This document shows positions 1-4,199 of a stretch of 5,807 nucleotides of DNA, one piece after another. Source of the DNA: Deltaproteobacteria bacterium (lineage in GTDB: Bacteria > Desulfobacterota > Desulfobulbia > Desulfobulbales > BM004). Under the pieces are notes generated by a model. The model did not search any database. It was not told where the DNA came from and saw nothing but the letters and a program-made list of their open reading frames with translations. Where the stretch lies: the NCBI GenBank assembly GCA_019313095.1, contig JAFDBU010000021.1, positions 1-5,807 of the forward strand, read 5' to 3'. Each line of letters begins with the position of its first letter. Position 1 is the stretch's first letter. The position numbers and the translations under genes are program-made.

Positions 1-103
1 AACAGGCTGGAACAAACGCATCTACTCTGTCTCAGAAAATTCGACTTATTAACTATATAGCCGAATTCCCTGCTCCTTTTATCTGCATCCGTTCCAGCCT
101 GTT
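1..103. repeat. Perfect 13-bp inverted repeat bracketing a 77-bp A+T-rich segment
   Basis: The first 13 bases (AACAGGCTGGAAC) are the exact reverse complement of positions 91-103 (GTTCCAGCCTGTT). Inside lie a shorter symmetric pair, GCA at 18-20 against TGC at 84-86, separated from the arms by four unpaired bases on each side, and a central AATTCG (38-43) / CGAATT (62-67) pair. The strand could therefore fold into one long interrupted hairpin. It does not look like an intrinsic terminator: the loop is too long and no T-run follows. It could be a miniature transposable element, a REP-like or integron attC-like folded site, or a palindromic regulatory region. The left arm begins at the window edge, so a longer arm or a target duplication cannot be judged. 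Confidence 0.6.
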
Positions 104-166
104 TTATAGTATTAGTAGATAAAACCAAGACAACAATAGATATAACTTAGCCAAGCAGACCATAAC

Positions 167-182
167 TATTATAAATAACAAT
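167..182 (+). promoter_or_regulatory. Possible -10 element placed for a near-leaderless mutM transcript
   Basis: TATTAT at 167-172 (overlapping TATAAA at 170-175) resembles a sigma-70 -10 box and ends only ten bases before the mutM ATG. No purine-rich Shine-Dalgarno is present in the 80 bases before that ATG. No good -35 hexamer is visible at 16-18 bp spacing, so this is a weak call in A+T-rich DNA. If used, transcription would start within about five bases of the start codon. Confidence 0.2.
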
Positions 183-1007
183 ATGCCTGAGTTACCTGAA
201 GTAGAAGTCATAAAGCGCGGTCTCCAGCAGTACCTGCCGGGACGCAGGGTTATTGCCGTTTCTGCCGGCAATAAAAAGCTGCGACTGCCCATGCCCAGAA
301 AAGACCTGACGGAATACATCAAGGGAGAGCATGTCACAGCGGTTGACAGGCGTGCCAGGTTCCTGCTCATAACCATGGATAACGGGGCCAGGCTTGTCAT
401 CCATCTTGGCATGACGGGCAAACTTTCCATTATCCCCCAAGCTTCCCGAAAGGCTAAACATGACCATTTCCGTCTCCTGCTTGATAGCGGGAAGCAACTT
501 GTATTTAATGATATCAGGCGGTTCGGCTTTATCCTGGTGCTGGCCCCGGAAAGAGATTTCAGCAGAACCATGCTTGCAAATTTGGGACCGGAGCCGCTTG
601 ATCATGACTTCACCCCGCTTTATCTGCAAAAACTGGCTCAAGGCAAAAACCGGCCGCTTAAGAATTTTCTCATGGACAACCGGACCGTGGCCGGGATCGG
701 TAACATTTATGCCAGCGAGATCATGTTCCAGGCCCGTCTGCGCCCTGAAAAAAAGATCAGCACCCTGACCCGGAAGCAATGGGAACGGGTTGTGGAAAGC
801 TGCCGTTATGTCCTTGAAAAGGCAATTAAAAGCGGAGGCACTTCAATAAGCGACTTTGTCAACGAAAGCGGCAGGAGGGGCTATTTTCAATTGGAATTGC
901 AGACTTACGGCAGACAGGGAAAACCATGCATTTACTGCAATATGCCCATAAAAAAAATAACCATGGCAGGCCGCTCAACTTTTTTCTGCCCACACTGCCA
1001 GAAATGA
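183..1007 (+). CDS. mutM: Formamidopyrimidine-DNA glycosylase (Fpg/MutM)
   Basis: A bifunctional base-excision-repair enzyme that removes 8-oxoguanine and formamidopyrimidines and then cleaves the strand by beta,delta-elimination. The 274-residue length matches the family. The protein begins MPELPEVE; Pro2 becomes the catalytic N-terminal nucleophile after Met removal and Glu3 is the acid, which fixes the start at this ATG. Other family landmarks are IHLGMTG (73-79, with His74 and the void-filling Met77), the intercalating IRRFG loop (111-115), the catalytic-region Lys160 before FLMDN, GIGNIYASE (171-179), and a C-terminal zinc finger with Cys249, Cys252, Cys269 and Cys272 (C-x2-C-x16-C-x2-C) carrying Arg264. 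The position equivalent to E. coli Lys57 is Arg59, a charge-conserving change. No Shine-Dalgarno precedes it. It appears monocistronic, with an opposing small gene downstream. Confidence 0.97.
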   Translation: MPELPEVEVIKRGLQQYLPGRRVIAVSAGNKKLRLPMPRKDLTEYIKGEHVTAVDRRARFLLITMDNGARLVIHLGMTGKLSIIPQASRKAKHDHFRLLLDSGKQLVFNDIRRFGFILVLAPERDFSRTMLANLGPEPLDHDFTPLYLQKLAQGKNRPLKNFLMDNRTVAGIGNIYASEIMFQARLRPEKKISTLTRKQWERVVESCRYVLEKAIKSGGTSISDFVNESGRRGYFQLELQTYGRQGKPCIYCNMPIKKITMAGRSTFFCPHCQK

Positions 1008-1098
1008 ACCGGATCCTGGGTACGGAATATAAACACCAAGTGCTGTTTCAATTAATTATAGAGGGAAACTCTTCAGAGTCACCTGAGAGGGTTTGGGA

Positions 1099-1302
1099 TT
1101 AATTTCTCGATGTCAATCTTTGCAAGGTTTTCTCATTGCAACATACTTCTACAAACTCAGTCTTTTTATATTTATGATTACACTTAATTCTTAAGACATA
1201 TCTTCGCGTCGAATCAGAAAAAGATTCTATCGCCACTATCTCCCAGTATCCTTCAAGTCCCTGCAGGATTACTTTATCTCCCACATTATACTCCAGGTCC
1301 AT
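1099..1302 (-). CDS. Small hypothetical protein, SH3/KOW-like beta-barrel
   Basis: A 67-residue protein that I do not recognise. Residues about 6-25 alternate hydrophobic and polar residues around a Gly-rich turn (VGDKVIL, then GLEGYWEIVAI), the pattern of a small SH3-like or KOW-like barrel. Two further strand-like segments follow (RYVLRIK and TEFVEVCC), then a basic tail. It contains Cys41, Cys54 and Cys55 with no clear metal motif. The ATG has no good Shine-Dalgarno (the preceding bases are A/T-rich, then CCTCGCT), so initiation would be weak. A plausible promoter with a perfect TTGACA lies about 90-120 bp upstream on the same strand. It converges on mutM with a 91-bp gap. It could be a real small gene or the surviving N-terminal module of a larger one. 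Confidence 0.5.
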   Translation of the reverse strand: MDLEYNVGDKVILQGLEGYWEIVAIESFSDSTRRYVLRIKCNHKYKKTEFVEVCCNEKTLQRLTSRN

Positions 1303-1393
1303 AGCGAGGTTTTAATTTTTTATCTTAAAGTTTTTCTTTTAACGCTGAAAATTGTGACCGCCTCAAGCCACCCCTGACCTAACCTAAAAACTT

Positions 1394-1423
1394 ATAATGA
1401 GTTACTACTATATATGCTGTCAA
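1394..1423 (-). promoter_or_regulatory. Candidate sigma-70 promoter for the 67-residue gene
   Basis: Read on the minus strand, a perfect TTGACA -35 hexamer (1423-1418) is followed after 18 bp by CATTAT (1399-1394, 4 of 6 consensus bases); a second option, TATAAG at 1396-1391, gives an over-long 21-bp spacer. Transcription would start near 1387 and run about 85 nt to the ATG at 1302. Confidence 0.4.
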
Positions 1424-1652
1424 CTGAAAATCAAGCCATTCCTGATGATGGTTACTGGTCAAACAAAGCCTGAACATTGGTTATAAAAATGTCCTGCAAA
1501 ACACCAACCGGGTATTTATGCCAGATAGATGAAGTTACCCTCTTTTACTTTTTCCGGAACATCTCGTTAACTGACACAATAAAATTCCTCCTGTGAGGCG
1601 GATTGTACCATAAAATGATCCTATGCCGGCCGGATTTATCAAATTCCTGGGT
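1424..1652. other. Gene-poor stretch, possible decayed coding DNA
   Basis: Together with 1303-1423, this makes about 350 bp between two minus-strand genes. I find no tRNA, no terminator and no long ORF. On the minus strand, past the short frame at 1577-1545, the same frame stays open for about 30 more codons after its TAA (roughly 1544-1458) before another stop. On the plus strand an unsupported 35-codon ATG frame starts at 1489 without a Shine-Dalgarno. The pattern fits a decayed gene or untranslated DNA; neither is proved. Confidence 0.3.
1545..1592 (-). other. Strong Shine-Dalgarno followed by a ten-codon frame (gene-start relic or leader peptide)
   Basis: On the minus strand a consensus AGGAGG (1592-1587) stands nine bases before a GTG (1577-1575) opening MSVNEMFRKK and then TAA (1547-1545). 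The initiation signal is much better than those of mutM or the 67-residue gene, so it looks like the start of a former gene whose body has decayed, or a tiny leader peptide. There is no attenuator-like hairpin with a T-run after it, and the peptide has no run of one amino acid, so a leader role has no direct support. Confidence 0.3.
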
Positions 1653-2228
1653 CTAGTCCAGATCTAAAGAATCTAAATACTCCCTTACCCTGGCAACTGT
1701 AAGGATAAAAATCCTGGAGCCGGCCATGATTGTAAAAACATCATCAGCATCTCCGCACAACCGGGCAAACTCCGGGCCGATGGCTGCCGCCGGTTCGGTC
1801 GTCTCCGGTTTGCTCTGCAAGGCATTGACGTACCCGTCCAGCCTATTCTTTAAGATTTGAAAGTAATCTATATCATGACCGGTCATAAGGCTTGTTGTCT
1901 CAGAAAGCTCTGCAGAAAAGGCATGGATTTTTTTCCAGAAAATTTCCGCAAGCTTCTCCCCGTGAAGGCTGTCTTTTAGAAAAAATGAAATTGACCAGCC
2001 TGTCGAGACAATCTTTAAGAGCTGCAGTTCATATTCTACACCTGCAGGTTTGCATTTCGCCTCTTCTGGTAAATGCTCCGCAAATATTTTTATATCCTCA
2101 CGGTCAACCGCAAAGTCAAACAGATTTTCCCCGGCCTGTTCGATACCGGTTTTGTCATTTTCTGAAAGCCTCATGAAATAATTGATCCAGCTTGGCCGCA
2201 GCACCTCCCATTGCCGGTTGCAGAGCAC
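1653..2228 (-). CDS. Hypothetical protein, about 190 residues, probably cytosolic and helical
   Basis: I do not recognise this family. The protein is acidic and lacks a signal peptide or clear membrane span. The N-terminal two thirds looks mostly helical, with an aromatic-rich start (RQWEVLRPSWINYF, 5-18). A Pro/Glu/Thr/Ala linker at about 139-150 leads to a C-terminal segment of about 40 residues (AGSRIFILTVARVREYLDSL) ending in Asp. The start is uncertain: the GTG at 2228 has TAGGA directly abutting it with no spacer, and the next in-frame ATG (residue 19, about 2174) also lacks a Shine-Dalgarno. An ATG at 2268 opens a different frame and might mark the true start if a base has been gained or lost near 2241. 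It follows the exported hydrolase by 59 bp on the same strand with no terminator between them, so co-transcription is likely. Confidence 0.65.
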   Translation of the reverse strand: MLCNRQWEVLRPSWINYFMRLSENDKTGIEQAGENLFDFAVDREDIKIFAEHLPEEAKCKPAGVEYELQLLKIVSTGWSISFFLKDSLHGEKLAEIFWKKIHAFSAELSETTSLMTGHDIDYFQILKNRLDGYVNALQSKPETTEPAAAIGPEFARLCGDADDVFTIMAGSRIFILTVARVREYLDSLDLD

Positions 2229-2268
2229 TCCTAAATTCCAGCCCAGATGACTTTTTAGTAGTCCTCAT
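2155..2268 (-). other. Overlapping 37-codon ATG frame at the start of the 191-residue gene
   Basis: An ATG at 2268-2266 opens a frame beginning MRTTKKSSG and continuing to a TGA at 2157-2155. It overlaps the first 24 codons of the 191-residue gene in another frame. It has no Shine-Dalgarno. Removing one base near 2241 would join its first nine codons to the downstream frame (SSG, then WNLGVLC, then NRQWEVL). It is therefore either chance or the displaced N-terminus of that gene. Confidence 0.25.
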
Positions 2269-2287
2269 TTAAAAGGGCAATACAAGA

Positions 2288-3025
2288 TTACTTCATTCTG
2301 CGGATGCGCACTTCAACTTCCGGAATGTTTTTCAGCAGTTCTATAATTCGCGCTGTCTCGGTCTCACCGTAATGATACGGGTAAAGAACTTTAGGCCTGA
2401 AACTTTTGGCTGCATCTGCCACCATTTCAGGAGTCATGGTATAAGGAAGGTTCATGGGCAGAAAAGCATAGTCAATATTTTTTAGTTCTTTCATTTCAGG
2501 AGTATTTTCCGTATCTCCTGCAACATAAACTCTTTTGTCACCAAATGTCATGACATAGCCATTGCCTTCTCCCTTGGCATGGAAGACCTCGCCGGTTTCC
2601 CTTTTGTGTATCAAATTGTAGGCCGGAACCGCTTCAACCCCTATATCTTCAATATCCAGGACATCTCCATTTTTCATGATTACGCCGTTCTTTACAGACC
2701 GGGCACCTATTTCGGTCAGCATAACAATGGTTTTTTCTGTCCGCACCTGTTCCAGGGCAGCAGGGTCAAGATGGTCACGATGATGGTGGGTCAGAAATAT
2801 AATATCAGCCTGAGGCAGCCTGCTAAAATCCGCAACTTTGCTGAAAGGGTCCACATGGATAATTTTTCCATCATAGGCAAACATCAGTGTGCCATGACCT
2901 AAAAAAGTAATTTCAAGTTCCCCGCCGGACGTGCTGATCACATCCTTTTCAAACGGCTCCTGGCCGGATGCCGGCAGAATTGAGCAAAACAGAAAGAATA
3001 GGGCGGCAAAAACGGTGCGCGACAT
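2288..3025 (-). CDS. Exported metallo-beta-lactamase-fold hydrolase (UlaG-like / Lactamase_B_3 type)
   Basis: A 245-residue protein with a Sec-type signal peptide: short n-region MSRT, hydrophobic core at about 5-18, and a probable cleavage after ASG at 19-21, placing it in the periplasm. The mature domain shows the fold's metal motifs in order: GHGTLMF (43-49), HVDP (57-60), the HxHxDH site as His80, His82, Asp84 and His85, a possible third-motif His149 before a GEGNGYV turn, GDTE (170-173) with the bridging Asp171, and His218 in YPYHYGE. This spacing fits the UlaG-like branch of MBL enzymes, not true beta-lactamases or glyoxalase II. The substrate cannot be told. The start is fixed by a consensus GGAGGAGG (3040-3033) seven bases upstream. 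It is the first gene of a likely two-gene minus-strand unit with the 191-residue protein. Confidence 0.9.
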   Translation of the reverse strand: MSRTVFAALFFLFCSILPASGQEPFEKDVISTSGGELEITFLGHGTLMFAYDGKIIHVDPFSKVADFSRLPQADIIFLTHHHRDHLDPAALEQVRTEKTIVMLTEIGARSVKNGVIMKNGDVLDIEDIGVEAVPAYNLIHKRETGEVFHAKGEGNGYVMTFGDKRVYVAGDTENTPEMKELKNIDYAFLPMNLPYTMTPEMVADAAKSFRPKVLYPYHYGETETARIIELLKNIPEVEVRIRRMK

Positions 3026-3032
3026 GGCTGTT

Positions 3033-3040
3033 CCTCCTCC
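3033..3040 (-). promoter_or_regulatory. Ribosome binding site of the exported hydrolase
   Basis: GGAGGAGG on the minus strand, seven bases before the ATG at 3025. It is one of the strongest translation signals in the window and settles the start, which also leaves a well-formed signal peptide. Confidence 0.85.
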
Positions 3041-3084
3041 GGTTTTTAGGGAAAAACTTATAATCGTGGATTTTACTGAACTGA

Positions 3085-3207
3085 CTAGATGAAAGGGCAG
3101 CTAAAGTCAAGGAAAAAGTTGGAGAACGGCTGGACAAAAAAATCGGTCATATTCCACGTAAACCGAAACGCTTTAAGCCTGTTTATTTTGTTAATATAAT
3201 TAAATAA
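3085..3207 (+). pseudogene. 3' remnant of an unidentified gene (40 codons plus TAA)
   Basis: The plus-strand frame from 3085 to the TAA at 3205-3207 encodes 40 residues that look like a real C-terminus: a charged amphipathic helix (ERAAKVKEKVGERLDKKIG), then a basic proline-containing stretch (PRKPKRFKP), then the hydrophobic end VYFVNIIK. It has no ATG, GTG or TTG in frame, and TGA at 3082-3084 closes it upstream, so it cannot be an independent gene from a standard start. The most likely explanation is the tail of a gene whose 5' part was lost. I do not recognise the parent family. It lies between the divergent hydrolase and CxxC-rich genes. Confidence 0.35.
3172..3200 (+). promoter_or_regulatory. 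Candidate promoter with a perfect TATAAT upstream of the CxxC-rich gene
   Basis: TATAAT at 3195-3200 matches the -10 consensus exactly. At 17-bp spacing the -35 position is TTTAAG (3172-3177), a poor match. The surrounding DNA is very A+T-rich, so a chance match is possible. If active, transcription would begin near 3207 and cover the open frame from 3210 and the 3495 gene. Confidence 0.3.
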
Positions 3208-3480
3208 TTATGGTTACGGTTGGAGTTGCAGATTGTCGATCCGTTTTGGCCCGGTTAGGACAAAATACCAAAATTTGTCATTTTCCCGTTATTTCCCCTG
3301 AAACTCCTCCAGCATACCAGGTTGACTGGAATATCACTCAGATGCAATTTCCACCTAAATTATTTAAATTACTGATTAAAAATAAAAGGCACGAGGAGGA
3401 ATTCATTCTTAAGTTTGTTAGGCATGAATATTGCATTTTAAACAGTAACAGTATGATGGAATTTTTTAAAAAATACCATC

Positions 3481-3486
3481 AGGAGG
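3481..3486 (+). promoter_or_regulatory. Ribosome binding site deciding the start of the CxxC-rich gene
   Basis: AGGAGG (3481-3486, extending to AGGAGGT) lies eight bases before ATG at 3495. This favours that ATG over the earlier in-frame ATGs at 3210, 3453 and 3456, none of which has a comparable site. Confidence 0.8.
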
Positions 3487-3494
3487 TGGAAACA

Positions 3495-3914
3495 ATGGAC
3501 GAAATTGATAAAGTAAGAATGATGGCAGAACTGGTACACGATCATTGTGACCTGAACCATGGCCCCGGTATAAACAATAAGAGTATTGTGGCAGCTGATT
3601 ATATTGTCATGCCCTTTGGTTACAAGGAAGCCGAAGATAGAGAGGTTGCCGTACGGGAGCTGATCATTCCCGTCTGTTATGAGTGTGTCCTGGCTCTGAA
3701 AGGAGATGAATGGACCCTGCTCTACTGCTTTGAATGTGCAGAAAGCCGCTGGGTTTATCGAAAGCTAGCCAAAAACACTTACAGACATCATATTCTCTGG
3801 CTGCGGGGTTGTCCGGATTGCTCCAATAAATTCGGAGGGCTGTATTTTACTGATATACCTTTCTACGGTAGCTCAGTTCATCTGGCGATCAATGAGATCA
3901 GGATAGCAATGTAA
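3495..3914 (+). CDS. Hypothetical protein with three CxxC pairs, probably metal-binding
   Basis: A 139-residue soluble protein (numbered from the ATG at 3495) that I cannot assign to a family. It has three CxxC pairs: Cys61/Cys64 (CYEC), Cys78/Cys81 (CFEC) and Cys106/Cys109 (CPDC). Near the N-terminus is a His/Cys cluster (His15, His17, Cys18, His22), and His98-His99 precede the last pair. Such knuckles usually hold zinc, less often iron; two pairs 13 residues apart could form one rubredoxin-like or zinc-ribbon site, with the third pair joining the N-terminal cluster. There is no signal peptide or membrane span, so it is likely cytosolic. The start is chosen from the strong Shine-Dalgarno. 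The frame also stays open 95 codons upstream to 3210, giving 234 residues; that extension has an irregular composition and is probably not translated. The gene appears to stand alone. Confidence 0.8.
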   Translation: MDEIDKVRMMAELVHDHCDLNHGPGINNKSIVAADYIVMPFGYKEAEDREVAVRELIIPVCYECVLALKGDEWTLLYCFECAESRWVYRKLAKNTYRHHILWLRGCPDCSNKFGGLYFTDIPFYGSSVHLAINEIRIAM

Positions 3915-4074
3915 AAGCAGCGTTTCCATCAGAAAACGACCAATATCTTTATTTTTGACGGCCAGTGGTCTGTTCCTCTCCGCGGCTAAAAACTACATTT
4001 TTTCCTGAAATAATTTTTTCCCGGCTTTGCCCTTTTTTTCTGTATAAAAAAGTTACACCCGTCAGCAATCCTTC

Positions 4075-4103
4075 TTGTCCTCAACACAAAACAATATTAT
4101 ATC
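4075..4103 (+). promoter_or_regulatory. Candidate promoter of the Na/Pi transporter gene
   Basis: TTGTCC (4075-4080, 4 of 6 consensus bases) and TATATC (4098-4103, 4 of 6) are spaced 17 bp apart. Transcription would start near 4110, inside the palindrome at 4102-4131, leaving a leader of about 90 nt. Confidence 0.25.
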
Positions 4104-4131
4104 AAAAAGAAGGTTATATAGTTCTTCTTGA
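4102..4131. repeat. Imperfect palindrome overlapping the presumed transporter transcription start
   Basis: AAGAAG (4107-4112) and CTTCTT (4124-4129) are complementary arms around an 11-base A+T-rich centre. Allowing three extra A residues on the left, the match extends to TCAA/TTGA at the outer ends. It is not followed by a T-run, so it is not a terminator. Its position over the candidate -10 and start site would suit an operator, but low complexity makes chance plausible. Confidence 0.25.
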
Positions 4132-4199
4132 AAAAAAGATTTTGCGCAGCATTTCGGCCGGATGACAAGAAATAAGTGCCCACCTGAAAAACATGGCAG

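Larger units (their letters stand above)
3915..4199. other. Intergenic region between the CxxC-rich gene and the transporter
   Basis: These 285 bases are A+T-rich with T-runs at about 4011-4019 and 4033-4039. A weak CGTTT/AAACG hairpin (3921-3938) just after the CxxC-rich stop is too short and too far from a T-run to call as a terminator. The right half holds the candidate transporter promoter and an imperfect palindrome. The 66-codon GTG frame at 3965 shows no Shine-Dalgarno and no protein-like pattern, so I do not call it. Confidence 0.5.

Noticed and set aside
1..103. Inverted repeat as a bona fide integron attC site
   Set aside because: The 3' end reads GTTTTAT, which does not fit the GTTRRRY core site, and no gene cassette or integrase is visible.
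104..779. Long minus-strand frames (155 and 195 codons) across mutM
   Set aside because: They lie antisense to a certain mutM gene and show no protein-like pattern; they are shadows of its codon bias.
1489..1596. Plus-strand 35-codon frame starting MSCKTPTGY
   Set aside because: It has no Shine-Dalgarno, is short, and lies opposite the Shine-Dalgarno-led short frame; nothing supports it beyond being open.
3105..3110. Minus-strand TTGACT as -35 of the hydrolase promoter
   Set aside because: At 17-bp spacing the -10 position is TAGTCA, with only two consensus bases, so I do not call it.
2949..3137. Minus-strand 62-codon frame overlapping the hydrolase start
   Set aside because: It overlaps the signal-peptide region of the hydrolase in another frame, has no Shine-Dalgarno, and its Ser/Arg-rich composition is not convincing.
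3921..3938. CGTTT/AAACG hairpin as a terminator of the CxxC-rich gene
   Set aside because: The stem is only five A+T-rich pairs with an eight-base loop, and the nearest T-run is over ten bases away.
3956..3966. GACGGCCAGTG resembling the M13 forward primer site of cloning vectors
   Set aside because: The match is only 11 bases and the flanks differ from vector sequence, so it is most likely chance and not contamination.
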